Shown here piece by piece: positions 1 to 7,420 of a stretch of 32,900 bases of DNA. Positions within the stretch are counted from its first letter, which is position 1; each line of letters begins with the position of its first letter. Source of the DNA: CAYZAW01 sp964476505 (GTDB lineage Bacteria > Bacillota > Clostridia > Christensenellales > CAG-138); contig CAYZAW010000025.1 in assembly GCA_964476505.1 (NCBI GenBank), positions 1 through 32,900 on the forward strand, written 5' to 3'. The translations under genes and the position numbers were made by a program. Below the pieces are notes generated by a model. It was not told the DNA's origin and ran no database searches. It saw nothing but the letters and a program-made list of their open reading frames with translations.

Positions 1-492
1 CGGCAGCGTACCATCGTATTGAATCTCCACAGGCACCGTTTTGGATACCAGCGTGTCGATCTCCACATCCACGGAGGCGGGATTGATGCCGTTGTTTTCC
101 ACCGTGCCGAGTCTTGCCGGGATGGTGGCGTTGATGGGCAGCGTTTTGATGCCCGTTGTGGTCACGTTGCGAAGGCTGACCGTGGCGGTGATGTTGTCTT
201 TTGTAACGTCCGGATAATTGGTGGTTTTGGTGCTGACCCGCACGGACAGCCCGCCCAGCTGATCCAGCACATTATAACGCACCACTAAGTTTCTGGCGTG
301 CAGATCCGCCTCGCCCTCGAAGCTCACGTTAACATCCTGTACGGTTTTCACGCGCTCCGGGTTTTGTACTGCCATCACCAAGCCCCAGATCATCACCGCA
401 AACAGCAGCGCCAGTATTTTGAAGGCTAAATCCTTCGTAAACAGCTTGCGCAGAAAGTCTACTATCATTGTGCCGATCTTTTTATTCGTCAT
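1..492 (-). CDS. cdaR: CdaR/YbbR-domain regulator of diadenylate cyclase, C-terminus cut by window edge
   Basis: Reading the minus strand from an ATG at 492 gives 164 codons with no stop up to base 1, so the gene is partial. The protein starts MTNKKIGTMIVDFLRKLF, followed by one membrane helix (about residues 22-40, ending VMAVQNP), then an extracytoplasmic beta-rich segment with the YbbR pattern (DVNVSFEG near 51, then VRVSTKTTNYPDV and later INATIPARLGTVENN). The ATG overlaps the cdaA stop codon (ATGA), so translation is coupled. YbbR proteins (CdaR) bind and modulate the membrane cyclase CdaA. In Firmicutes the usual order is cdaA-cdaR-glmM, so glmM is expected just beyond the left edge (inference). 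Full family members have three or four YbbR repeats; only the first one or two are visible here. Confidence 0.88.
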   Translation of the reverse strand, partial: MTNKKIGTMIVDFLRKLFTKDLAFKILALLFAVMIWGLVMAVQNPERVKTVQDVNVSFEGEADLHARNLVVRYNVLDQLGGLSVRVSTKTTNYPDVTKDNITATVSLRNVTTTGIKTLPINATIPARLGTVENNGINPASVDVEIDTLVSKTVPVEIQYDGTLP

Positions 493-1322
493 GCCCGCTC
501 CCTCCTCTTAAACAGGAACGAGCCGTTGTGTTCGCTGGAAAATACACTTTCCAGAAGGCCGGTTAACGCCTTGGAATCCACATAGCGCACCAGCTTGCCG
601 TCCCGTGCAAAGGATATGGTGCCCGTTTCCTCGGAAACCACGATGGTCACGCTGTCCGACACCGTTGAAATGCCCAACGCCGCCCGGTGCCGCGTGCCCA
701 GTTCACGAGCCAAATTTGCATCGTCGCTCAGGGGTAAAAAGCAGCCCGCAGCCACGATGCTTTCTCCGCGGATGATCACCGCGCCGTCGTGGAGCGGCGT
801 ATTGGGTTCAAATATGTTCTCGATAAGCGCACTGGAGATCACGCCCTCGATGCGCGTGCCCGTGTCGATGATATCTCCCAGCGCCACATGCTGTTCAATG
901 ACCAAAAGCGCACCGACCCGGCGGCGTGCCATATTCATCACCGCATGATGTATCTCCTGCGCTACAACGTTGCCGGAGGGCATGGGGCCCATCCACATGT
1001 TTTTATCGAACATTTTGCCGCGGCCGATATGCTCAAACGCCCGGCGAAGCTCCGGTTGGAACAAAATGACGCATACGATGATTCCGGACTGTACCACGGT
1101 ACCCAAAAGCCAGCTTAAGGTTTGCAGCTGCAATAGCTGGCTTGCAAAATAACATAACACAAGCATACCAAAGCCCTTTAACAGCTGATAGGCGCGGGTC
1201 TCCCGCGTCCAGCTGATGAGCTTATAAACAATAACGGCTATGATCAGGATATCCAAAGCGTCGCCAATGGAAAACAAGGCGAAGCCACTTGCTATACCCT
1301 TGATGATCTCCTGAAAGGTCAT
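489..1322 (-). CDS. cdaA: Membrane diadenylate cyclase CdaA
   Basis: 277 residues, the usual CdaA length. It converts two ATP to the second messenger c-di-AMP at the membrane. Three hydrophobic helices occupy about residues 22-37, 50-67 and 72-89, followed by the DisA_N/DAC catalytic domain from about 95 to 255. The two signature motifs are intact: DGA at 179-181 (in LHDGAVII) and RHR at 211-213 (in GTRHRAALG). The ATG at 1322 has a GGGGG ribosome site a few bases upstream. It is the first gene of a cdaA-cdaR unit with its own sigma-A-like promoter. c-di-AMP in this group controls potassium and osmolyte transport and wall homeostasis (family knowledge). Nothing in the catalytic domain looks degenerate. 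Confidence 0.96.
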   Translation of the reverse strand: MTFQEIIKGIASGFALFSIGDALDILIIAVIVYKLISWTRETRAYQLLKGFGMLVLCYFASQLLQLQTLSWLLGTVVQSGIIVCVILFQPELRRAFEHIGRGKMFDKNMWMGPMPSGNVVAQEIHHAVMNMARRRVGALLVIEQHVALGDIIDTGTRIEGVISSALIENIFEPNTPLHDGAVIIRGESIVAAGCFLPLSDDANLARELGTRHRAALGISTVSDSVTIVVSEETGTISFARDGKLVRYVDSKALTGLLESVFSSEHNGSFLFKRRERA

Positions 1323-1362
1323 GCACTACCCCCTGTTGCGGTGCGTTGTGATCTATCAGCTT

Positions 1363-1391
1363 ATTATACTGCATTTATACCCGTTTTTAAA
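1363..1391 (-). promoter_or_regulatory. Probable sigma-A promoter of cdaA-cdaR
   Basis: On the minus strand TTTAAA (1391-1386), a 17-base spacer and a perfect TATAAT (1368-1363) lie about 40 bases upstream of the cdaA ATG. The -35 is only 4/6 to consensus. The 1323-1426 gap otherwise holds only AT-rich sequence, with no clear terminator for the phosphatase gene that ends at 1427, so read-through is possible. Confidence 0.55.
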
Positions 1392-1426
1392 GACGCGATA
1401 CTTGTATTTATAAAATAATTTGACCG

Positions 1427-2488
1427 TTACAGGCGGGTCAACAGCAGCATACACACGTCGTCTCCCCGCTCCGGCAGCACCAACCGCTCCAAGCTCTCCA
1501 ACAGGTCTTCCCCGTACAGGCGCTTGCTGCGGGTGCGCAGCTCTTCGCGCGTGATCCTGCTGGAGCGTTCGTCCAACAGGCCGTCCGTATAAATCAGAAG
1601 CTGGCTGTGCCGCTCCATTCTGGTTACCCGCTCGGGAAAATGCTCGTTTTGCTCCCAGCTGCAAAGGGGCAGCGCAGGTAAAAACAGCTCCTCGATGCGC
1701 CCCTCGCACACCAGCAGCGGCACGGCGTTATGCCCCGCGTTGGACCAGCGCAAAAGGCCTGTTGTGGTATCCAGAATACCTACGAACATGGTTACATACA
1801 GCGTATCCGCCCGCATGGCAAGAAACGCGCGCTGCGCCTTTTGCAGCATGTACTCCGGCCCGCCGGAGTCCTCGGTGGTCAGCACGTTTGCAATCACCAT
1901 GGCGATCATGGCGGAGGCAATGCCGTGGCCGGAAACATCCGCCACATAGAAACAAATATTACCGTCCTTGCGGAAATAGTAACCAAACAAGTCTCCGCCG
2001 AGAGAGTTGGCGGGAAGATACCTGGAAAACACGCCGATGTTGTTTGGCATTTCGGTTCGCGACACAAACAGCTCCCGCTGGATTCTGGCCGCCACGTTGC
2101 TTTCCTGCAGCAGGCGCTTGTTTTGCTCCCGAAGGAACCGTTCGCTCTCCTCCTGCAAGGTAACGTCCCGAAACACCTCCACCGCGCCCACGCAGTTGTT
2201 GGTTTCGTCGTACACGGGGGAGGATTTTACCCAGTATGTAGCGCCGCGAAACTGGCGCTTTTTTTCCTGCGGCTTACCGGTTTCCATGGCCTGCTTTGAA
2301 ATACAGTCGCGGCAGCATTCGTAATTCCCGAACATAGCAAAACAATCGGCACCCAGCTGACTGCCGAAAGCTTCGTCATAGCTTTTGTTTGTGATGATTA
2401 CCTTATGCGATGTGTCCACCACGCGCAGCATATCCTGCATCCCGTTTAGGATGCTTTGCAGCATGGGGATGTTGTTGGCAAGCAGCAT
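1427..2488 (-). CDS. PAS-domain PP2C/SpoIIE-type serine phosphatase (RsbU-like)
   Basis: 353 residues. An N-terminal PAS domain (about 10-115) contains SHKVIITNKSYDEAFGS and ends in VGAVEVFRDVTLQEE. A short coiled-coil linker (116-145) leads into a PP2C_SIG phosphatase domain (about 140-353). Metal-binding acidic positions are visible in GGDLFGYYF and DVSGHGIASA, with later conserved SNAGHN and YTDGLLDERS motifs. Such proteins dephosphorylate anti-anti-sigma factors (STAS domain) in partner-switching pathways such as RsbU or SpoIIE. No anti-sigma or STAS gene is nearby, so the substrate is unknown. The PAS domain carries a cysteine cluster (CFAMFGNYECCRDC) of the type seen in some redox or Fe-S PAS sensors. 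The ATG at 2488 follows an in-frame stop immediately and has AAGGA upstream at tight spacing. No transmembrane segment is seen, so it is likely cytoplasmic. Confidence 0.85.
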   Translation of the reverse strand: MLLANNIPMLQSILNGMQDMLRVVDTSHKVIITNKSYDEAFGSQLGADCFAMFGNYECCRDCISKQAMETGKPQEKKRQFRGATYWVKSSPVYDETNNCVGAVEVFRDVTLQEESERFLREQNKRLLQESNVAARIQRELFVSRTEMPNNIGVFSRYLPANSLGGDLFGYYFRKDGNICFYVADVSGHGIASAMIAMVIANVLTTEDSGGPEYMLQKAQRAFLAMRADTLYVTMFVGILDTTTGLLRWSNAGHNAVPLLVCEGRIEELFLPALPLCSWEQNEHFPERVTRMERHSQLLIYTDGLLDERSSRITREELRTRSKRLYGEDLLESLERLVLPERGDDVCMLLLTRL

Positions 2489-2529
2489 GCTTCCTTACAG
2501 ACAAACGCCCGCAAGGATGGGGCGTTTGC

Positions 2530-2757
2530 CTACTCCTCCGTGGATTTTTCTTCCAGTTTTTTTGCCCTAAGCTCCGTCCATGCCTTCTCCGTAAACTGCC
2601 TGCTTTCTTCTTGCAGACGTTGGCTGGACAAAGAGCCGGTTTCCTCATATTCCTTTAGAGCCAATTCCTCGATCCTGGCGCGCTCCGCTTCAATTTCCGG
2701 GGTAGTCTCGGAAATTTCCACCGGCATACCGTTGATCAGACGAATGCTTTTTTTCAT
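2530..2757 (-). CDS. Small charged protein of unknown function
   Basis: 75 residues, very rich in Glu, Lys and Arg. It begins MKKSIRLINGMPVEIS and continues as an almost uninterrupted predicted amphipathic helix or coiled coil (residues about 19-75, for example EIEAERARIEELALKEYEE). There is no signal peptide or membrane helix. The ATG at 2757 is preceded by GGGGG about 10 bases upstream. It lies 41 bases upstream of the PAS phosphatase in the same direction, so co-transcription is plausible. I do not recognise a family. Coding is supported by the absence of a better reading frame on either strand, the ribosome site and the codon pattern, but its small size keeps confidence moderate. Confidence 0.6.
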   Translation of the reverse strand: MKKSIRLINGMPVEISETTPEIEAERARIEELALKEYEETGSLSSQRLQEESRQFTEKAWTELRAKKLEEKSTEE

Positions 2758-2885
2758 TGTATCATGCCCCCGACATTTTGTTCAAGGATTGGTTTTCTGT
2801 TGCACATTTAGTGTTAAAATGATATTACCATTCCCATTTGCCCTTTGCATAAATATTGACATTATTCGACACGTTTTCGGTTTGA

Positions 2886-2920
2886 TTGTTTTTTGCGTCT
2901 CTTGAAACCTATGATACAAT
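2886..2920 (+). promoter_or_regulatory. Possible promoter of the DUF3006 gene
   Basis: Two overlapping sigma-A-like options occur just upstream: TTGTTT (2886-2891) with an 18-base spacer to TATGAT (2910-2915), or TTGCGT (2893-2898) with a 16-base spacer to TACAAT (2915-2920). A strong GGAGG (2933-2937) ribosome site follows. The 2758-2945 gap is the divergent regulatory region between this gene and the minus-strand small protein. I see no other structure in it. Confidence 0.4.
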
Positions 2921-2945
2921 TTACATAAGTGTGGAGGTGCACCGT

Positions 2946-3158
2946 ATGCTCATCGTAGATAGAATCGAGGGAGACTATGCCGTATGCGAACGCTTGGACG
3001 GCCGCATGACCGATATTCCCCTGTGCGCCATATGCCCGCCGGTTTTTGAAGGAGACGTACTTTGCTTTGCCGAAAACGGCCTTTTTCGCTGTGACGAGGC
3101 GCAAACCGAAAACAAGCACGAAGAAGCCGCCGCCCTGCTGGACGGATTGTTCTCTTAG
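2946..3158 (+). CDS. DUF3006 family small protein
   Basis: 70 residues starting MLIVDRIEGDYAVCE, the typical DUF3006 opening (Asp-Arg-Phe/Ile-Glu-Gly-x-x-Ala-Val). A longer in-frame reading from 2886 exists, but the ATG at 2946 is chosen because GGAGG at 2933-2937 sits at ideal distance. The fold is expected to be a small beta-barrel. The function of the family is unknown. In many Firmicutes DUF3006 genes sit beside ComEC/metallo-beta-lactamase-like hydrolases, but none is adjacent here. The gene is alone on the plus strand and convergent with the ger operon, 12 bases away, with no obvious terminator between. Confidence 0.8.
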   Translation: MLIVDRIEGDYAVCERLDGRMTDIPLCAICPPVFEGDVLCFAENGLFRCDEAQTENKHEEAAALLDGLFS

Positions 3159-3170
3159 CCGCCCTGCCTT

Positions 3171-3326
3171 TTACGGTAGAAACACCCATACGCACGCCCC
3201 CGCCGTTACAGCCGTTAACAGCCATGCGCCGATGCACGCATGGATTTTTTTCTTTTGGAGGCAGTACGCGCCGTATAACCCGCAGTAGAGAGCGGCGGCG
3301 GCTGTAAGCAGCCCGGATACGATCAT
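3171..3326 (-). CDS. 51-residue two-helix membrane protein at the end of the ger operon
   Basis: The ATG at 3326 overlaps the stop codon of gerC (ATGA), the same coupling used between all other genes of this operon, which is the main evidence that it is real. The product begins MIVSGLLTAAAALYCGLYGA, has a short basic turn (QKKKIH around 31-36) and a second hydrophobic helix (about 38-50), ending VWVFLP. This is a hairpin membrane topology. A longer in-frame reading from 3407 would run inside gerC and is not needed. I do not recognise a family. Small membrane proteins are known to accompany some germinant receptors (the GerD or 2TM 'D-subunit' type in Bacillus gerA-type operons), so it may be an accessory subunit (inference). 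Confidence 0.68.
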   Translation of the reverse strand: MIVSGLLTAAAALYCGLYGAYCLQKKKIHACIGAWLLTAVTAGACVWVFLP

Positions 3327-4399
3327 GAAAGCGCCCCTTTCTTTTCCTCGGACAGCCGGACGCTCACAGAAAAAGCAGCGTGCATCTTTGCATAGCACGC
3401 GTCCCAAGGATAGCTTTCCCAGTCCGCCGCCTTAACAAATTGCTTCGCCGCCGTTTGGGACAGGTTAAAAACGTCGCTGTTTGCCAAGCGGCAGTACAGA
3501 TACAAGCGGCTTAGTTCCTGCTCCATCCTGCTTTCGGCCTGATGAAGGTCGCCTTCCTTTAACGGTGTGTCGGAAGAGGCCAGTAAGGTGATCTCAATAT
3601 GTGCCGCCGGTGCTTCTCCAAGCGTTACTTGCACCTTTGGTTTTCCGTCTGCCCTGAGATCCAGCGAAAAAGCATCCTTTCCGTAAAACGACCGCCGCCC
3701 GCGCACAAAATCGCCCGTTGCCATTTGCAGCAGCTGGGTCTGGTCGGGATTGATGAGGCCGGACAGTACGCCGTCGGTAAACAAGGCGCTGCCGTACAAC
3801 GCGTAAGACAGCGCGTTTTCCTCGTCCGCCTCACGGCAAAACGGAACGGCGCAGTCGATGCGGGATGAAACGGTTTCCCGATATACGGCCAGCGTGGCGC
3901 TTGGCGCAAGGCCGGTATTCTCGCTGTAATCCAGCTGTGCCGATTGCAGCTTGGTAATGCTTGGCACTACCTCGTCTGCCGCCGCCTCCAAATACGCCGC
4001 CGCGTCCTCGGCAACAAGAATATTCACATACTCCCGCACCGAAAGGGCGCTGGGAGCTTGCAGCAGCATATCCTTCAGCGCGCCGGACAACGCCGCCCGC
4101 TTGGAGGCTACGATGCAGGACAGTCTGGATAAATTCACGGAAAACGGCAGCGCCGCCTCCGCGCGCTCCACCGCATCAAACAGGCTTTCGCCGGATACGC
4201 TGACCACACGCACCGCGCCGCCTGCTTCTATGTTTTCCTTGCCAATGTTCTGAAACAGGAAGGAAACCGTTTTTTCGCCGGTTTCGTCCACGTCCAGCCC
4301 AAGCATCACAGCGTAGCCAAAAGCGTCCAGCTCTTGCGACGGCACACAGCCGGTTTGCAGCAGCAATACAAGGCAAAGCAAAAGGAGCAATCGCTTCAT
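3323..4399 (-). CDS. gerC: Germinant receptor lipoprotein subunit GerC (Ger(x)C)
   Basis: 358 residues from the ATG at 4399. The same frame is open up to 5035, but that part lies inside gerB, and the ATG at 4399 starts a classical lipoprotein signal peptide (MKRLLLLLCLVLLLQTGC) with the lipobox cysteine at about 18. The mature protein shows the Ger(x)C pattern, with an early FGYAVMLGLDVDE segment and the C-terminal domain of germination lipoproteins. The C subunit is anchored on the outer face of the spore inner membrane and forms the germinant receptor with GerA and GerB. The start overlaps the gerB stop (ATGA), with AAAGGA upstream as ribosome site. The length is slightly under the roughly 370-400 residues usual for the family. 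Confidence 0.93.
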   Translation of the reverse strand: MKRLLLLLCLVLLLQTGCVPSQELDAFGYAVMLGLDVDETGEKTVSFLFQNIGKENIEAGGAVRVVSVSGESLFDAVERAEAALPFSVNLSRLSCIVASKRAALSGALKDMLLQAPSALSVREYVNILVAEDAAAYLEAAADEVVPSITKLQSAQLDYSENTGLAPSATLAVYRETVSSRIDCAVPFCREADEENALSYALYGSALFTDGVLSGLINPDQTQLLQMATGDFVRGRRSFYGKDAFSLDLRADGKPKVQVTLGEAPAAHIEITLLASSDTPLKEGDLHQAESRMEQELSRLYLYCRLANSDVFNLSQTAAKQFVKAADWESYPWDACYAKMHAAFSVSVRLSEEKKGALS

Positions 4400-5484
4400 G
4401 GCCGTTCCTTTCTGAGCATTTGGCAGAATCGCAGCCGCACCGCCGCAAGAAGCAGTATGCCCGCCGTAAAAAGCCCGATGTAATGCAGCAACGTTTTTGA
4501 ATCGCTCCAAAGCGTTTCCCTGCACAGCAGCGCAAGCGCAATGCCGGTGCCCCCCGCCACTGCCGGACGAATATCTTCCATGCGAAATACGCGGCAAAAC
4601 AGCAGCGCCGCGGCGTAAAGCAGATAGCCCGCCGCAAGCATGGCAAACAACAGCCATACAAACAGCAGCAGTAAGTCCGGTCTGCCAAAGCTGCCGCCTG
4701 TTTTTAGCTGCATGGTAAGGGCGTAAAGAGGCATAGGGGCGCTTTGCAATACGCCGTAGGGAAACCGCATGCCCAACACCAGCAGCACCGCAACGGCGGC
4801 TCCCCCCGCCCACAGCAGCGCCAACCGCCCGTTTTGCTTTGCAAACGCCGCGCCGTGCTGCCCTTGCGCCGTCATCAGGCAGGCAGCCGCCGGAAGCAGC
4901 AGCAACGGTACGGCGGCGGAGGCTGCATACACGGTACGCGGCCAGTCCAACACGGCGTAGGGCGCAAGACGCTCCGGGGCGTAATCCGCCGCCGCCAGCA
5001 ATAGCACGATCACCAAGGACGCAGGCAGCAGCCAAAGCAGCAGCCGTCCGCAGCGCGTTAGCGTTTCAAACCCGCAAAAAGCCAAAATGGCGGCAGGCAG
5101 CAGGCAGTACAGCCCTAACAGCTCCCGCCCGGTACGCACAAACACGTTTTCCTGCAGCACGTTCACAAAGCGCGCAATGGGCAACGCGCTAAGCGCCAGT
5201 AGCGACAGCATGATAAACAGCGCCGCCGGAACCACAAGCCATTTTCCAAGCCCGGCCTCTAAAAAGCTTGCAAGCTCCGGCTGCTTAAAATGCTCCATGG
5301 TCTGCGCCGTAAACAACAACAGCAGCAGGGAAAACAGCGCAGCCAGCAGTACCGCGCCGTAAGAATTATTACCGGCAGCATAAAACGCGCTGCCGTTTGC
5401 GCAAAACAGCAGCAACACCGCCGCCGCCAGAGCGCACACAGCGGCACCCTCCTGCCTTCCGCTTTTTCCTTCCCTGAGATTCAT
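4396..5484 (-). CDS. gerB: Germinant receptor permease subunit GerB
   Basis: 362 residues, almost entirely hydrophobic, with about ten predicted membrane helices and the length expected of spore germination permeases (APC superfamily, about 360-370 residues). Segments such as YAAGNNSYGAVLLAALFSLLL and FLEAGLGKW (near residue 75) fit the Spore_permease family. GerB is believed to hold the germinant (amino acid or sugar) binding pocket of the receptor. The gene overlaps gerA upstream and gerC downstream by four bases each (ATGA), implying one mRNA and coupled translation. Sequence divergence in this subunit means the ligand cannot be predicted. Confidence 0.9.
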   Translation of the reverse strand: MNLREGKSGRQEGAAVCALAAAVLLLFCANGSAFYAAGNNSYGAVLLAALFSLLLLLFTAQTMEHFKQPELASFLEAGLGKWLVVPAALFIMLSLLALSALPIARFVNVLQENVFVRTGRELLGLYCLLPAAILAFCGFETLTRCGRLLLWLLPASLVIVLLLAAADYAPERLAPYAVLDWPRTVYAASAAVPLLLLPAAACLMTAQGQHGAAFAKQNGRLALLWAGGAAVAVLLVLGMRFPYGVLQSAPMPLYALTMQLKTGGSFGRPDLLLLFVWLLFAMLAAGYLLYAAALLFCRVFRMEDIRPAVAGGTGIALALLCRETLWSDSKTLLHYIGLFTAGILLLAAVRLRFCQMLRKERP

Positions 5485-7070
5485 GAGCGCTTGTCTCCCG
5501 TGTTCATATAATCCTCCGCCTGCTGCCGCTGGCTAAGCGTTCCCCGCAAAATGGCAGGCCGCGCGCGCTTGGTTTTGGGCGCTACCGGCGTTAGAAACGG
5601 TACGCCGAAGGATTTTTCCGTTACCAGCCACGCAGAAATGAGCAATACGCCCACCGTAAGCCCCAACAGCCCGGAAAGCCACGCCAGCAGCACCAAGAAT
5701 ACCCGCAGATACCCGGCGCAAAGCTGGGTGCTGTAATCCGGTATGGTAAAGCCGCCTAAGCCAGTGATGGCAGCAATGATCAATACCAAGGTGCTGACCA
5801 CGTTTGCCTCCACCGCTGCCGAGCCTAACAGCAGCCCGCCGATGATCCCGATGGCCTGCCCTATTCCGCCCGGCACTCGAAGCCCTGCCTCCCGCAATAG
5901 CTGGAACACCCATAAAAGGAACAACAGCTCTAGTCCCAGCGGCAAAAACACCATACGGCGGGACAGCACGATGGTTGCCACCACCTCCGTAGAGAGCATA
6001 CCCGGATGGTGCAGCGCCAGCGCCAGAAAGCAGGCGGGTAACAGCACCGAGATCGCCGCGCCCAAGTACCGTACGATTCGCAAAAGCGAACCCAAGGGGC
6101 GGCTTAAATTGATGTCCTCCGGCGAAGCCATCAGTGTAAACAGTGTGGCAGGAAGCACGATGGCGTCCGGACTGCCCTCCAAGAGCAGCGCGATATGCCC
6201 CTGCATCAGATGGGATGCCACCCTGTCCGGGCGCTCGGTCATCAGCACCTTGGGAAGAGGGCTTAAGCGTCTTTTGCCTGCAAGCTGCTCCAGCATGCCC
6301 AGCGTGAAGATGCTTCTGGTCTCAATATTGCAAAAGCGGCGTTTCACCTCGTTTAGTAAGGCCTCGTTCACAACCCCGTCGCGATAAGCCACCACCATGC
6401 GAACCCCGTTATCCGCGCCCGCGTTTTTGAATTCGCAGATGAAATCGTCCGTTTTGATGATGCGCCGTAAAAGCGTTACGTTTGTGCGCAGGTTCTCGTT
6501 AAAGCCCTCTTGCGGGCCTCTTACCACCTTTTCGTTTTGTGCCGTATCCACACTGCGGCTGATGAAGCCCCGCGTATCCATCAGGATGGCGTTTTTCTCC
6601 CCGTCTAAGAACACGGCGGTGCGGCCTTCGCTGACAGCCTGCTTCACGTCCTTCCACTTGCGGGTAAGCTCCGCCTCCTGCATGGCAAACACATGCTCCA
6701 CGGCATACTGCGCCTTGTGCCGCCCCGCATACTGCATGCAGCCCTCCCGCATGCCCTGCCGCAGGATGAAATCGCTCACCTGATCCCCGTCCGCCATGCC
6801 GTTGATGCAAACGGAAAGCGCCAGAATCTCCCCGCCCAAGTAGAAGCGTCGGAATAGGATATCCGGGTTTTTGTCCGCCCGGTACTCCTGCTTCAGGCGG
6901 GATTCGTTGACCTCCAGCTTAGAGGAAACCTGTCCGTCCTCGGTAACGGGCTGGCGCTTTTCCTGCCGCATCCCCGCAAAAAAAGGCGGTGCGCCCCGTT
7001 CCGTTTCCAACAATTCAAATTCCTTTTGCGCCTCGTCAAAGCGCAATATCTGCCAAAGCTTCTGTTCCAT
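5481..7070 (-). CDS. gerA: Germinant receptor subunit GerA
   Basis: 529 residues from the ATG at 7070. A TTG four codons earlier is possible but lies in the ribosome site GGGAGGG (7080-7074), so the ATG is preferred. The N-terminal half (about 1-300) is soluble and contains TERPDRVASHLMQGHIALLLEGSP (written here in two parts: TERPDRVASHLMQG, then HIALLLEGSP) leading to SPEDINLSRPLGS, the highly conserved GerA signature. The C-terminal part has four or more membrane helices. GerA-type subunits oligomerise to form the receptor channel in the spore inner membrane and start cation release on germinant binding. It is the first gene of gerA-gerB-gerC-small membrane protein. The promoter upstream resembles those read by forespore sigma factors. 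Confidence 0.94.
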   Translation of the reverse strand: MEQKLWQILRFDEAQKEFELLETERGAPPFFAGMRQEKRQPVTEDGQVSSKLEVNESRLKQEYRADKNPDILFRRFYLGGEILALSVCINGMADGDQVSDFILRQGMREGCMQYAGRHKAQYAVEHVFAMQEAELTRKWKDVKQAVSEGRTAVFLDGEKNAILMDTRGFISRSVDTAQNEKVVRGPQEGFNENLRTNVTLLRRIIKTDDFICEFKNAGADNGVRMVVAYRDGVVNEALLNEVKRRFCNIETRSIFTLGMLEQLAGKRRLSPLPKVLMTERPDRVASHLMQGHIALLLEGSPDAIVLPATLFTLMASPEDINLSRPLGSLLRIVRYLGAAISVLLPACFLALALHHPGMLSTEVVATIVLSRRMVFLPLGLELLFLLWVFQLLREAGLRVPGGIGQAIGIIGGLLLGSAAVEANVVSTLVLIIAAITGLGGFTIPDYSTQLCAGYLRVFLVLLAWLSGLLGLTVGVLLISAWLVTEKSFGVPFLTPVAPKTKRARPAILRGTLSQRQQAEDYMNTGDKRS

Positions 7071-7086
7071 ACGCCCTCCCAAGGGC

Positions 7087-7113
7087 TAGTATGCACATAA
7101 AATCTGGAAATCA
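7087..7113 (-). promoter_or_regulatory. Sigma-F/sigma-G-like forespore promoter of the ger operon
   Basis: On the minus strand CATACTA (7093-7087) matches the sigma-G -10 consensus CATWMTA at all seven positions. It is preceded, after a 14-base spacer, by TGATTT (7113-7108), 4/6 to the TGMATA -35. Transcription would start near 7080, only about 10 bases before the ATG and just including the GGGAGGG ribosome site. Forespore expression is what is known for germinant receptor operons. Confidence 0.6.
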
Positions 7114-7120
7114 TCCGAAA

Positions 7121-7153
7121 AGAAAAAGGCTTCCATCCATCAGGATGGAAACC
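7121..7153 (-). terminator. Rho-independent terminator after the MarR operon
   Basis: On the minus strand an 11-bp stem (7153-7143 with 7138-7128, one G-T pair) with a four-base loop is followed by TTTTTC. It separates the MarR gene and the repeat block from the ger promoter. Confidence 0.82.
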
Positions 7154-7160
7154 GCACAAA

Positions 7161-7420
7161 GCGTACACGGGCCGATGTGGTCATCGGCCCCTACGATCGT
7201 TAACAAAGCAAATAAAATTCGTAGGCGAGGAGGGCGGCTTGTTCCGGCTCCGGCGGCGTGTACAGCGCACCTACCAGCTTAATCCGTGGGCGAGGGCGGC
7301 ATGTACGGCCGAAGCCCACACCTTGCGGGTTTTGACGACCGCGCCAAAGGCGCAGTCAATACCCGTGAATCTCGCGCAAGCGGCTTTGCCGGTTGCGCGA
7401 ATGCGTAGCGCCTACGATGT
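7161..7420. repeat. Non-coding block of palindromic and degenerate direct repeats
   Basis: No credible gene lies between the MarR stop and the terminator. The block contains a perfect 9-bp palindrome (GGGCCGATG 7169-7177 / CATCGGCCC 7182-7190, loop TGGT), an inverted pair CCTACGA / TCGTAGG (around 7190-7196 and 7219-7225), and two degenerate direct copies of a GTRGGCGAGG-GCGGC unit (7221-7247 and 7286-7310). It also has small hairpins GCGCC-AAA-GGCGC (about 7341-7353) and a GCGCAA...TTGCGC hairpin (about 7374-7398). The right end carries CCTACGAT again (7411-7418), and the MarR stop codon (7414-7412) lies inside that motif. It resembles the short intergenic palindromic repeats scattered through many Clostridia genomes, but copy number cannot be judged from one window. 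Confidence 0.62.

Noticed and set aside
2886..2945. Longer start for the DUF3006 gene
   Set aside because: The extension would translate the promoter region and lacks a ribosome site; GGAGG at 2933-2937 marks the ATG at 2946.
3323..5035. A 570-codon open frame covering gerC and most of gerB
   Set aside because: The part beyond 4399 lies inside gerB, lacks family features, and the lipoprotein signal at 4399 with its ATGA overlap fixes the gerC start.
5743..6387. Long plus-strand open frame opposite gerA
   Set aside because: It is a shadow of gerA: Ser/Thr/Pro-rich composition typical of the antisense of GC-rich codons, no ribosome site, no family resemblance.
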